64,000 bases of DNA, from positions 1-64,000 of the forward strand of contig NZ_BAABLI010000009.1 in NCBI RefSeq assembly GCF_039544265.1, read 5' to 3'. The translations under genes and the position numbers were made by a program. The notes under the pieces are model-generated. The model ran no database searches and had not been told where the DNA came from. It was given only the letters and a program-made list of their open reading frames with translations. The number at the start of each line of letters is the position of its first letter. Positions within the stretch are counted from its first letter, which is position 1. This stretch comes from Corallincola platygyrae. Its GTDB lineage: Bacteria; Pseudomonadota; Gammaproteobacteria; Enterobacterales; Neiellaceae. Positions 17,856-26,405 of the stretch are shown here, piece by piece.

Positions 17856-18061
17856 GGGTCTGTTGACCTTTCATGTATGGATTTTGTTCGAATGAAACAC
17901 GTTTTGAGTAAGAAATGAGCTACGTAACTTAGCGGTCGAAGTAAGTAGTGAATGACGCAGCGCAGAACGTGTTTCAACGAACCCCATTTCCTTCAAAAGA
18001 AGGGGCAGCATTTGTTGGCGATTTATGCTTCGTTATCGGCTATTTGTTGAGGGCCACTCAA
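17856..18061. mobile_element. Inverted-repeat element, copy 2 (one end missing)
   Basis: Starts with GGGTCTGTTGACCTTT at 17856 and runs for about 206 bp, closely similar to 5157-5363 read in reverse. Shared stretches include GGATTTTGTT, TACGTAACTTAGCG, GTGTTTCAACGAACCCC and TTTATGCTTCGTTATCGGCT. The similarity stops at the ambiguous base at 18062, and the remaining 70 bases and the second terminal repeat seen in copy 1 are absent. The element overlaps the last codons of the diguanylate cyclase frame. Confidence 0.7.
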
Positions 18062-19277
18062 NATCTCGCAAGCAATTTCGGCCCGCTTGTTTAGCCCGGT
18101 ACAAGGCCTTGTCTGCGGCTTTTAGGACGACCATCGGCTGGTCATGTTCTTCGCTGCGTTCAGCGACGCCAATACTGATTGTAACTGATACGCGTCTACC
18201 ACGGATGGCCTGGGAGCCGCGCTGTTGCTTGCCTTGTTTGGCATCTTTGGGGCGAGATGACTTGTCCCTTATCACCAGAGAGTAATCGGCGATGGCTTCT
18301 CGCACTGCTTCTAAATGGTCGATGCAATCGTCGATGTGCTTGCCCTTAAACAGGATGGTGAACTCTTCGCCTCCGTAGCGATAGGCTTTGCCGCCCCCTG
18401 TGACTTCGCCAATCCGTGCGGCAACCATCTTGAGTACATCATCACCGACGTCGTGACCGTAGGTGTCGTTAAATTTTTTGAAGTGGTCGACATCCATCAT
18501 GGCGACAACATAACGTCTGCCCACCCCTTTGAATGCGTTTTCTAATGCGCGTCGTGCTGGTAGTCCTGTCAGTTGGTCTCTGAATGCCAGATAGTGCCCT
18601 TGAAACAGTACCGACAGCATAAGTACCACTGCCGATGTACAAAACATCAAGCTGGAGATGAGTGGTTTGTTGAACATGGCCCAGGTCAGGGTCATGGCTA
18701 ATAAACAACCCAGTAGTGTGCCCTGCCATGCACATTGGTTTAACGCTTGTCTGAACAGCAATACCAAGGCCAACAACACCGCCAACAATAGGCTGTAGAT
18801 AGGGGCAAAAATCGCTTCAGTAGGGCGAATATTGAAAGCTTGTTGCCAACTGGAAGGCTCCGCCACCGACGGCGTCCAAAAGATGGCCGCGACACCGACG
18901 AGCGCAATGGTGGGCAAAAGTAGCCAGATAAACTTGCGGTTAAGCGAACCCCACTCTGGCAAAAAGGACAAAGAGACGATAGAAAGTGGAGTGACTATCG
19001 TTAGCAGAGCAAACATCTGATGCGCATGCACATCTGCCAGGTTGATTTGCAGTTGGCTCTGAATCAGGGCGTAAGCCAAACCCAATATTAGCGCCAGTGC
19101 CACCGGCCGTCCGAGGCTATACATGTGACCAAGCCCTGCCGCGATCAACAATAGAAGGTAAGGTGCCCACTTTAGCAATTGCTGATAGTCGGCGCTGAGA
19201 TCAGACAGTGGAGCCACCAGGAAAAGCGCCAATAGCGGAAGCAGGGTTGGTAAAGCGAGGGCTGTAACTACCGGCAT
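18033..19277 (-). CDS. Membrane diguanylate cyclase (GGDEF), 3' end disrupted
   Basis: 414 codons in the frame as given. The first 195 residues form several hydrophobic helices (a MASE-like membrane sensor region). A GGDEF domain follows, with active-site motif GGEEF in YRYGGEEFTIL and MDVDHFKKFNDTYGHDVGDDV for the metal/substrate half. It should make c-di-GMP from GTP. No RxxD inhibitory I-site is visible before GGEEF. The domain reaches its normal end (AKQAGRNCLRD), then one codon holds the N at 18062 and the last eight residues are read from the repeat element. The original C terminus is therefore probably replaced or mis-assembled, but the catalytic domain seems complete. Confidence 0.8.
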   Translation of the reverse strand: MPVVTALALPTLLPLLALFLVAPLSDLSADYQQLLKWAPYLLLLIAAGLGHMYSLGRPVALALILGLAYALIQSQLQINLADVHAHQMFALLTIVTPLSIVSLSFLPEWGSLNRKFIWLLLPTIALVGVAAIFWTPSVAEPSSWQQAFNIRPTEAIFAPIYSLLLAVLLALVLLFRQALNQCAWQGTLLGCLLAMTLTWAMFNKPLISSLMFCTSAVVLMLSVLFQGHYLAFRDQLTGLPARRALENAFKGVGRRYVVAMMDVDHFKKFNDTYGHDVGDDVLKMVAARIGEVTGGGKAYRYGGEEFTILFKGKHIDDCIDHLEAVREAIADYSLVIRDKSSRPKDAKQGKQQRGSQAIRGRRVSVTISIGVAERSEEHDQPMVVLKAADKALYRAKQAGRNCLRDXEWPSTNSR

Positions 19278-19363
19278 TCAATCGGGGGAGCGAACCAAAC
19301 AATGGCTCGACTATATCACTATGTGTTGTCAAATATCATGACAGTGATGGCGTTTTGGGAGGA

Positions 19364-19397
19364 GGTTGGCAGTCGTATGCCGCTGCGACTGCCAACC
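19364..19397 (-). terminator. Long hairpin after the porin gene
   Basis: Perfect 12-bp stem GGTTGGCAGTCG / CGACTGCCAACC with a 10-base loop, 6 bases past the porin stop. There is no clear T-tract, so it may act as a 3' stabilising hairpin as much as a terminator. Confidence 0.5.
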
Positions 19398-19403
19398 CTG
19401 TTG

Positions 19404-20525
19404 CTAGAAAGCGTATTTCACACTGAATGCATAGATGTCGTCCGCACTATTGCCATCGCCATCAGTACTGTCTTCAAACTTAATTTCGAATGCGAGATGA
19501 AAATCAGGTGTCCAACGGTAGCGAGAACCAACAACGTAATAATCTAACTCGGCTTCGCCCTGGTAATCATCGTCGTCTTCTTCGAGATGATTCACCGCGC
19601 CATAAACCTGAACGTTGTTTTCAAATCCCCACTGCACCAATGCTTCGTAGCCCTTGGCATCGTAGACGATACCATTGCTGTCTGATTCATGATTTTCGCT
19701 GACCGCGTAGACTAAACCGGCATACAGCCCTGGCTCACTGATGGTGCCGTACTTCGCACTAGCAGCAATGGCAATGTCATCGTCGGCAGTCGAACCGGCA
19801 TTGCTTAACGAAATATCTGCTCTGTTGTATGCGGCACCAAGGATGATGCCAATAGGAGTGGTATAGGTAGCAGCGATTGAATACGCTTTATCGATTGTGG
19901 CTTCCAAGTCTGGGAAGTCATCAGGATCGAGGGCGATGGAATCGTCTTTGGCTTGATACTGTAGGCCCAACCAGAATGGTCCCCAACTATTGCGGTATTG
20001 CAGTGCTTTTTCTGCACGGCCGGTACCAGAAAGACCGCCATCTGTACCAAAGTTATAGGTACCACTGGCTTCACCACCAAAAGATTCGAGCTCATCTGTA
20101 GGGTAAGTCACTTCGTAATACACACCCCAACGTTTACCCATGGTGATCTCACCATAGTCATCATGGATGACACCTATGTACCCCAGTCGATTCCAGATGT
20201 TTTCTCCGCGGTCGTCGTTCGAGGTTAAGCCGTCACCTTGGGTAACTTTGAGTCCTGATTCCCCTTCAACGATATCAAGGCCCCACTCCAGAACCGCCAT
20301 TGCACGCCAATCGTGGGTTAACTCGCGACCAAAATGGAAGCCGATTCGAGACGTACCATCTTTAATTTCATCATCATCGTCGGAGTGTTGCGCTTTTATA
20401 CGGAAAAAACCTTTTATTTCAGCGGATTGCTTATCATCTTTGTAGACTTCTACAGCACTAGCCGGTTGTGAAATGAAGGCACAGGCGATGCCTGCACTAA
20501 GAAGTGAAAGTGCGCAAGATTTCAT
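19404..20525 (-). CDS. Outer-membrane porin, Gram-negative trimeric type
   Basis: 373 residues. Signal peptide with cleavage near ASA (about residue 24), then an acidic beta-barrel with alternating strands (IKGFFRIKAQHSDDDDEIKDGTSRIGFHFGRELT, YGEITMGKRWG, NSWGPFWLGLQYQAK) ending in the aromatic strand FSVKYAF with terminal Phe, the usual signal for the BAM insertase. It fits the general (non-specific) porin family. Asp-rich loops are frequent in marine species. Expected to allow passive diffusion of small solutes. Stands alone. Confidence 0.85.
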   Translation of the reverse strand: MKSCALSLLSAGIACAFISQPASAVEVYKDDKQSAEIKGFFRIKAQHSDDDDEIKDGTSRIGFHFGRELTHDWRAMAVLEWGLDIVEGESGLKVTQGDGLTSNDDRGENIWNRLGYIGVIHDDYGEITMGKRWGVYYEVTYPTDELESFGGEASGTYNFGTDGGLSGTGRAEKALQYRNSWGPFWLGLQYQAKDDSIALDPDDFPDLEATIDKAYSIAATYTTPIGIILGAAYNRADISLSNAGSTADDDIAIAASAKYGTISEPGLYAGLVYAVSENHESDSNGIVYDAKGYEALVQWGFENNVQVYGAVNHLEEDDDDYQGEAELDYYVVGSRYRWTPDFHLAFEIKFEDSTDGDGNSADDIYAFSVKYAF

Positions 20526-20660
20526 ATCCGTTTCCTTGTCGACGTACCCAAGCTTGTATTTGTAGATTGAAATTATTATTGCCTTACGAGTCGAAGCTCT
20601 CAGGGTATCTACCTGTTAGAACAATAGTTTAGTGTAGTTTCTGAGTTTTGCTGCTTGATA

Positions 20661-22223
20661 TCAAAGGACGTCTTGAGTGTTTGAATTGAGCTTTAGATAT
20701 TGGTGTCGCCATTGATTTATCACCTCTGCACCAAAAGAGAGGGCGTAGCTGCCAGTTGGGTGAGTACCGTCTCGTGACATCGTACAGAATACATCGGTGC
20801 CTTTTTCATGATCGCTTTTTAAAGGGCTCGACAGCTCAACTAAATAGGAGGTGGGGGTGCTTGTGATGTTGATGACGTCACCATATGTTGCTTCTGCCGA
20901 ATCTGTACCTGGCGCGATAACTAGCTTTGCCCCCTCAGGCAATGGTGAAGAAACTTGCAGCGCTTGCTCACCCCTGCTGACAGGGCCCTGGAGTTTTGCA
21001 TTACAACTGAGTTCGCGCCACCGCCAACCATTTTTCGAACCTGTCCATGCCTCTCTCAGGTTGATGATGGAATGCAGCTCTTTGGGCAGGGGGTGTAGCC
21101 TATCTTCTAACTGCCAGCGATCACTGCCTGGGGGTGAAAAGCTGCTTTGTTGGGAAAGGCGACTTTGGTACCAGCGGCTGTTTTTCTTAGTTTTTGGAGT
21201 CAACGTTGTTTGGGTTATGGGAATCTCAGGCCACTGGTTGTTTAAGAATTTCCAAAAGACCTTCAACTTACCAAATAGGCGTTGACCATCTTTGGCATGA
21301 GCGTCGTTTGCTCCATGCTGACTCAGTATTTGAGTAAACCCAGGCGTTCCGCCATTCATGTCTGTGACGTCATCAATCAAACCAGATTTGAATGCAAATG
21401 CCCCGCGCTCTTTGCTGGACTGGTCCGATGGTCGGGTACCCTGCACGGAAAGATTGATAAAGGGGGTTCTGGTCGGCATTAGCGATAAGCCTTGAGTAAC
21501 AAAAGATCGACCAAAGTAGTCTCCAAAGCCAATTGAATCTCCCACTATCAATACGACATCTCTCCCATCCCAGCCGTCTGTTACCATCGCGCTAGGCCCA
21601 AAGTAGTGCCTGAAAGAGGAATACCCATTATTATTTAGGGGGGCGCCAGCTAACAGTGACTGATGAGTTTCTATTGAAGAGCTGTAATGAACCCCGAGGC
21701 CACCACTATCACCGCTAGATTTTACTCGGTATGAAGTAACCTTAGCGCTACCTTCTTGCACCTTAGAGAAGGTTCGTACTTCGAAATGCTTTCTCTGCCA
21801 ATTGGGAACAGGGAAAGGATCACTCCAACTGTTTTGCCCCGGTCGGATTGCCACTTGGGACTTACCATCAAAAGTGATGCGTCCGATGACCTCTCCGTCA
21901 ACTAAAATTGAGGCTTCAACTAGAAGTTCAGTCTCTCCGGCTTTTTCTGGCGATTCTTGCCCCTGACTCTGGGTATACCAGTTCGAAAAGGCCAATCTAA
22001 ACTGCTTAATCGGATAGTCCGGAGATTGACTAAACACCGAACTGGTCGACATCGAGGTTTTTTGGGATGTGGGGGCAGTTAGGTGAGTCATGGGATGTAT
22101 ATTCTCTGAAGCGAACATCCATTGCTGCTGTTCTTCAGAGAAACACGCTGTTGACGCTAACAGTGATATAGCGCAAAGCGTATAAGTTATTGTTTTAACT
22201 TTAAATGATATCTCAGTCTGCAT
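20661..22223 (-). CDS. Secreted SGNH/GDSL-type hydrolase
   Basis: 520 residues with an N-terminal signal peptide (cleavage near STACFS). The catalytic blocks of SGNH hydrolases are visible: block I GDSIGFGDYFGR (Ser nucleophile), block III HGANDAH (GxND), and block V DGTHPTG (Asp and His). The 200-residue region before block I is beta-rich and may be a carbohydrate-binding or structural domain. Between blocks III and V lies a long insert. Likely an exported esterase or deacetylase acting on glycans or lipids; the substrate cannot be read. Monocistronic, with long flanking gaps. Confidence 0.75.
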   Translation of the reverse strand: MQTEISFKVKTITYTLCAISLLASTACFSEEQQQWMFASENIHPMTHLTAPTSQKTSMSTSSVFSQSPDYPIKQFRLAFSNWYTQSQGQESPEKAGETELLVEASILVDGEVIGRITFDGKSQVAIRPGQNSWSDPFPVPNWQRKHFEVRTFSKVQEGSAKVTSYRVKSSGDSGGLGVHYSSSIETHQSLLAGAPLNNNGYSSFRHYFGPSAMVTDGWDGRDVVLIVGDSIGFGDYFGRSFVTQGLSLMPTRTPFINLSVQGTRPSDQSSKERGAFAFKSGLIDDVTDMNGGTPGFTQILSQHGANDAHAKDGQRLFGKLKVFWKFLNNQWPEIPITQTTLTPKTKKNSRWYQSRLSQQSSFSPPGSDRWQLEDRLHPLPKELHSIINLREAWTGSKNGWRWRELSCNAKLQGPVSRGEQALQVSSPLPEGAKLVIAPGTDSAEATYGDVINITSTPTSYLVELSSPLKSDHEKGTDVFCTMSRDGTHPTGSYALSFGAEVINQWRHQYLKLNSNTQDVL

Positions 22224-22312
22224 TCAAAGCTATTCCATGTACTGAGTGTTTTAACCGGATACAAACCATAAATGCTTCGTCGCTTATGTGACAAGGGATA
22301 CCGTGTGTTTTT

Positions 22313-22350
22313 ATATATACGGAAAAGTGTATATGCGATTTTTCGTATAT
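22313..22350 (+). promoter_or_regulatory. Palindromic operator of the arsenate operon
   Basis: Two overlapping inverted repeats just before the first ars gene: ATATATAC (22313-22320) with GTGTATAT (22327-22334), and ATATGCGA (22331-22338) with TCGTATAT (22343-22350), 7 of 8 matched. AT-rich dyads of this kind are bound by ArsR-type regulators, and the regulator is encoded immediately downstream, so autorepression is likely. The match is by eye. Confidence 0.55.
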
Positions 22351-22368
22351 GTGTTAGGGTGCCACCCT

Positions 22369-23121
22369 ATGAAACGAATTCTATTTTTATGCACAGGCAA
22401 CTCTGCGCGCTCGCAATTGGCAGAAGTAGTGTTGAGAGTGATGGGCGAAGACCGATTTGAGGTCTGCAGTGCTGGCACCGCCCCTGAAACCGTTGATAGC
22501 AGGGTTTATCAAGTATTGTCAGAACAGGCCATCGAGCCGGGTGAGCTCACCAGTAAGGCGGTCACACAAGCCATGCTGGAAAACAGCGATCTGGTGATCA
22601 GTCTCTGTGATGATGCCAATCAGGAGTGCCGCACCCTGCCTGACGATATTTCCCATCTGCACTGGGAGCTGGATGACCCCAAATCCCACACTGGCCTGGA
22701 TGCGTTTAGAAACACGCTGGCTGAGCTTCAAGAAAGGATTGGCTTGCTGGTTAAGTTTCAAGGCTCAGCTACCGCAGCGACCGTGGTCCCCAATCAGTTT
22801 TTCAAATCACTCACCGACACCACGCGTTTGACCATACTTATGCTGCTGCAGGATGAAGGCGAGCTAAGTGTCGGAGAACTGGTGGAGGCGCTTCAGCTTT
22901 CCCAGCCTAAAATCTCTCGTCATTTGGCGCAGCTTAGACAGCAGGGGGTATTGACCGATCGACGTAAAGGGCAGTGGGTGTTTTACGGGCTAAACAATGA
23001 ACTTCCGACGTGGGCTGAGCATGTGATAGCGGCCACGCGCATTGGTAATCCGGCACTGATTAACAAAGAAAAATCGCGATTAAAAGTAATGGCAGAACGT
23101 CCATCTAAGGCAATCGCGTAA
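22369..23121 (+). CDS. Arsenate reductase (LMW-phosphatase type) fused to ArsR-family regulator
   Basis: 250 residues from the ATG at 22369, which has AGGG 9 bases upstream; the open frame begins 27 codons earlier. Residues 1-135 are a low-molecular-weight phosphatase/ArsC domain with the P-loop CTGNSARS. The cysteine pair SLCDDANQEC matches the Cys82/Cys89 relay of thioredoxin-linked ArsC, and WELDDPK supplies the acid. Residues 140-230 are an ArsR winged helix (LTDTTRLTILMLLQDEGELSVGELVEALQLSQPKISRHLAQLR). The usual metal motif ELCVCDL reads ELSVGEL, and the regulator half has no cysteine at all. First gene of the arsenate operon. Confidence 0.88.
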   Translation: MKRILFLCTGNSARSQLAEVVLRVMGEDRFEVCSAGTAPETVDSRVYQVLSEQAIEPGELTSKAVTQAMLENSDLVISLCDDANQECRTLPDDISHLHWELDDPKSHTGLDAFRNTLAELQERIGLLVKFQGSATAATVVPNQFFKSLTDTTRLTILMLLQDEGELSVGELVEALQLSQPKISRHLAQLRQQGVLTDRRKGQWVFYGLNNELPTWAEHVIAATRIGNPALINKEKSRLKVMAERPSKAIA

Positions 23122-23165
23122 CAACTAACTTATTTACAGTATTTAGACAGGCTAAGGGTCTCACG

Positions 23166-24176
23166 ATGACAATTAAAGTAGGTATTAACGGGTTTGGTCG
23201 TATTGGTCGATTAGCGCTACGAGCGTCGTTCGACTGGCCTGAAGTTGAGTTTGTACAGATCAATGACGTTGCTGGTGATACGGCCACATTGGCACATCTG
23301 CTGGAGTTTGATTCTGTGCAGGGCCGCTGGCCACACCTTGTGGCGGTCGATGGTGACCAGATGATTATCGATGGCAAAGCGATCACCTGCACGCAGCAGC
23401 GCGACATTGAAGCCGTAGATTGGTCTGGCTGTGATGTGGTGCTGGAAGCGACAGGTGTGCACAAAAAAACCGAGATCCTGCAGAAATACCTGAAGCAAGG
23501 GGTTAAGCGAGTCGTGGTTTCAGCGCCGGTAAAAGAGCCGGGTATTGCCAACATTGTGATGGGCGTAAACGACAGCATTTTTGAACCAGAAAACCACCCC
23601 ATAGTGACGGCTGCCAGTTGTACAACCAACTGCCTCGCCCCGGTGATTAAAGTGATTTACGAAAAACTGGGCATCGAAAGCTGCATGATGACTACGATTC
23701 ACGATTTGACTAATACGCAGACCATTCTTGATGCACCGCATAAAGACCTGCGTCGCGCGCGCGCCTGCGGCATGTCACTGATCCCTACCACGACTGGTTC
23801 AGCGACGGCGATTACCGAAATTTTCCCTGAACTAAAAGGCAAAATTAATGGCCACGCTGTGCGTGTTCCACTGGCCAATGCGTCTCTTACCGACATTGTG
23901 TTTGAGGTATCAAGAGACACCAGTGTGGAAGAGGTTAACAGCCTGATTAAAGCTGCCAGCGAGAATGAACTGCAGGGCATTCTTGGCTACGAAGAAAAGC
24001 CGCTGGTGTCTATCGATTACAAAGGTGATCAGCGTTCAACCATTGTTGATGCCTTGTCCACCATGGTGGTTGGCAAACGCATGCTGAAAATCTACGCCTG
24101 GTACGACAATGAGATGGGTTACGCGACGCGGACCGCTGAGCTGGTGCGTAAAGTGGGTTTGGCAGATAAAGCCTAA
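23166..24176 (+). CDS. ArsJ-associated glyceraldehyde-3-phosphate dehydrogenase
   Basis: 336 residues, full-length type I GAPDH with NAD-binding GINGFGRIGRLALR, catalytic ASCTTNCLAP and the phosphate-site TTTGSATA. In ArsJ operons this enzyme uses arsenate in place of phosphate to make 1-arseno-3-phosphoglycerate, which ArsJ exports. The role is assigned from operon position (44 bases after the ArsC-ArsR fusion, 47 before arsJ), as in known gapdh-arsJ pairs. A housekeeping role cannot be excluded from sequence alone. Confidence 0.88.
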   Translation: MTIKVGINGFGRIGRLALRASFDWPEVEFVQINDVAGDTATLAHLLEFDSVQGRWPHLVAVDGDQMIIDGKAITCTQQRDIEAVDWSGCDVVLEATGVHKKTEILQKYLKQGVKRVVVSAPVKEPGIANIVMGVNDSIFEPENHPIVTAASCTTNCLAPVIKVIYEKLGIESCMMTTIHDLTNTQTILDAPHKDLRRARACGMSLIPTTTGSATAITEIFPELKGKINGHAVRVPLANASLTDIVFEVSRDTSVEEVNSLIKAASENELQGILGYEEKPLVSIDYKGDQRSTIVDALSTMVVGKRMLKIYAWYDNEMGYATRTAELVRKVGLADKA

Positions 24177-24223
24177 GTGCACACCAGTGTTTAAAGTGTC
24201 TTAGCAGTAAGAGAACAGAGATC

Positions 24224-25447
24224 ATGAGCCGACTTTCCAGCGAATTGCGCCAGTATCTGGTAGTGACCTTTAACTATTGGAACTTCACCCTGACCGATGG
24301 CGCACTGCGCATGCTGGTGGTGCTCTATTTCCATGGGCTGGGTTACTCGCCGCTGCAAGTCGCCATGCTGTTTCTGTTCTATGAGATCTTTGGCGTTATC
24401 ACCAACCTGGTAGGTGGCTGGTTGGGTGCTCGCATGGGCCTCAACCGCACCATGAATGTTGGTTTAGCGATGCAGGTCGTCGCCTTGTTGATGCTGACGG
24501 TGCCGGATGCCTGGCTTAGCGTACCTTATGTGATGGCGGCGCAGGCACTGTCTGGTATCGCTAAAGATCTCAACAAAATGAGTGCCAAAAGCAGCATCAA
24601 GATGTTGGTGCCCAATGGCCAACAAGGCGCGCTGTATAAATGGATAGCCATTCTAACCGGCTCCAAAAACGCACTGAAAGGTGTGGGCTTCTTTATGGGC
24701 GGTGCATTGCTGGCCTGGATTGGCTTCCGCTCTGCCATGTGGCTGATGGCATCGGTACTCTTTGTGGTGTTGTTGCTCAGCCTCTGGTGGTTGAACAAAG
24801 ACCTGGGCAAATCCAAAAACAAACCCAAGTTTTCCGATATGTTTTCGAAAAGCGCCAGCGTCAATATCCTCTCTGGTGCGCGCATGTTCCTGTTTGCTGC
24901 CCGCGATGTTTGGTTTGTGGTCGCGCTGCCAGTGTATTTAGGCGAAGTGTTTGGCTGGGATCACCACTATGTGGGTGGCTTTATGGCGCTATGGGTGATT
25001 GCCTACGGTTTTGTTCAGGGGTTTGCCCCCAGATTTACCGGCAAAGCACAAGGCAAACTGCCTGATGGAAAAACAGCCATGGGCTGGGCCAGCTTGCTGG
25101 CAGTGGTCACGTTGGGGGTAGCCCTGGGTGTTCAATTGGGATGGCAGCCGCAGACGGTGATCGTCGTTGGCCTGCTGATTTTTGGTGCCGTGTTTGCGGT
25201 TAACTCGTCGCTGCACTCTTATCTCATTGTCAGTTACGCCAAGGAGGATGGCGTATCGCTGGACGTGGGTTTCTATTACATGGCCAACGCCATGGGCCGT
25301 TTGATTGGCACAGTGCTGTCTGGGTTGGTATATCAGTATTGGGGACTGGCCGCGTGTTTGTGGTGCGCGGTGTTTATGCTGGTGACAACTTCGTTGATTT
25401 CTATTGCGTTGCCTCGGCATAAAACGGCATTATCAGCGTCAACCTGA
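24224..25447 (+). CDS. arsJ: ArsJ organoarsenical (1-arseno-3-phosphoglycerate) exporter, MFS
   Basis: 407 residues, 10-12 hydrophobic helices, MFS fold. The start (LRQYLVVTFNYWNFTLTDGALRMLVVLYFHGLGYSPLQVA) is characteristic of ArsJ. Known ArsJ pumps out the unstable product made by the partner GAPDH, which then decays to arsenate outside the cell. The cytoplasmic loop LNKDLGKSKNKPKFSDMFSK separates the two halves. Directly after the GAPDH gene. Confidence 0.88.
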   Translation: MSRLSSELRQYLVVTFNYWNFTLTDGALRMLVVLYFHGLGYSPLQVAMLFLFYEIFGVITNLVGGWLGARMGLNRTMNVGLAMQVVALLMLTVPDAWLSVPYVMAAQALSGIAKDLNKMSAKSSIKMLVPNGQQGALYKWIAILTGSKNALKGVGFFMGGALLAWIGFRSAMWLMASVLFVVLLLSLWWLNKDLGKSKNKPKFSDMFSKSASVNILSGARMFLFAARDVWFVVALPVYLGEVFGWDHHYVGGFMALWVIAYGFVQGFAPRFTGKAQGKLPDGKTAMGWASLLAVVTLGVALGVQLGWQPQTVIVVGLLIFGAVFAVNSSLHSYLIVSYAKEDGVSLDVGFYYMANAMGRLIGTVLSGLVYQYWGLAACLWCAVFMLVTTSLISIALPRHKTALSAST

Positions 25448-25482
25448 TCTCTGTGTAATCCAATCAACCTAGTCAAACCAAA

Positions 25483-26055
25483 ATGAGCCAACTGATCGAC
25501 TGCGACTTTCAACGCCATGGCGAGGCGGTCCGAGCCATATTCAACGATGCGATCCTTAATTCCACCGCATTGTACGAATATGAGCCTCGTAGTCTGGCTG
25601 ATGTCGAGCAGTGGTTTACCCAGAAACAACAAGCTGGCTTTCCCATACTTGGTGTACTGACTGAAACTGGTGCTGTGACTGAGACTGATGCTGTGACTGA
25701 GAGTGCGGAGCTGATGGGCTTTGCCAGTTATGGCCTGTTTCGTGATAAACCCGCAGCCTGTCAAACCATGGAACACTCTGTCTACATTCACCCAGACCAC
25801 AGAGGCAAAGGTTTGGGCGAGTTGTTGCTGCGTGCGCTGGTGAGAAGAGCTGAAGCCGATTCAGTGCATGTGCTGGTGGGCGCCATTGATGCTGACAATC
25901 AAGCTAGCATCCGTTTGCATGAAAAATTGGGATTTATACATGCAGGTACACTGACGCAATCTGCATTTAAGTTTGATCGCTGGCTCGACTTAGCGCTGTA
26001 TCAGAAAACGCTGAACACCTCACCTATATTGCCAGAAACGCCTGAACAATCCTAA
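25483..26055 (+). CDS. GNAT acetyltransferase of the phosphinothricin/ArsN type
   Basis: 190 residues. GNAT fold with acetyl-CoA loop HPDHRGKGLGELLL and the GAIDADNQASIRLHEKLGF strand-helix. The N-terminal IFNDAILNSTALYEYEPRS matches phosphinothricin-type acetyltransferases, the family that includes ArsN of arsenic operons. It lies 35 bases after arsJ, which supports an arsenic-related role by context only. Oddity: two in-frame 18-bp tandem units (25666-25683 and 25684-25701, 17 of 18 identical) give TGAVTE-TDAVTE inside a loop. Confidence 0.78.
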   Translation: MSQLIDCDFQRHGEAVRAIFNDAILNSTALYEYEPRSLADVEQWFTQKQQAGFPILGVLTETGAVTETDAVTESAELMGFASYGLFRDKPAACQTMEHSVYIHPDHRGKGLGELLLRALVRRAEADSVHVLVGAIDADNQASIRLHEKLGFIHAGTLTQSAFKFDRWLDLALYQKTLNTSPILPETPEQS

Positions 26056-26405
26056 AACGCTATTTCATCGCCGTTCGTAATGGCTTTTTAGTGCAAACCC
26101 TGTCGCCGTAATAGTTGTCCTGATAATTGCACTCGCAAGCGTCCGCAGACTTTCTCGACGCACGTTGACTGGCGTTGCGCTGGGCTTCTGATTGAAACAT
26201 GCCGATTTTGCTGAAAAAGTGATTCAAAACACTGTCTCCATCATGTTTACTGTGAGAGCAGGACTCTACGTGAGCTGACTTGTGCGAGAGCAGTCTGCGC
26301 TCATTGCTATGATTTCAGTGTTGTTGATCCCTCTGTTCTAGAAAAGTGAGTTAAAACGAAGCTGTTGTTCGATTTTTTCGATGGGTATGGGTGCAACACG
26401 CCCTA
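26056..26405. other. 350-bp gap between the arsenate operon and oxyR
   Basis: No supported gene. A 46-codon ATG frame on the minus strand (26060-26200) lacks a ribosome site and was not called. No terminator with a clear T-tract was seen after the acetyltransferase gene. Confidence 0.5.

Noticed and set aside
18025..18285. Plus-strand frame running from the element into the cyclase gene
   Set aside because: It contains the ambiguous base and reads the cyclase gene on the wrong strand; only its first dozen codons belong to the element.
26060..26200. 46-codon ATG frame on the minus strand with three cysteines
   Set aside because: No ribosome site, no family match that I recognise, and nothing follows it. 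Short open frames of this length are expected by chance.
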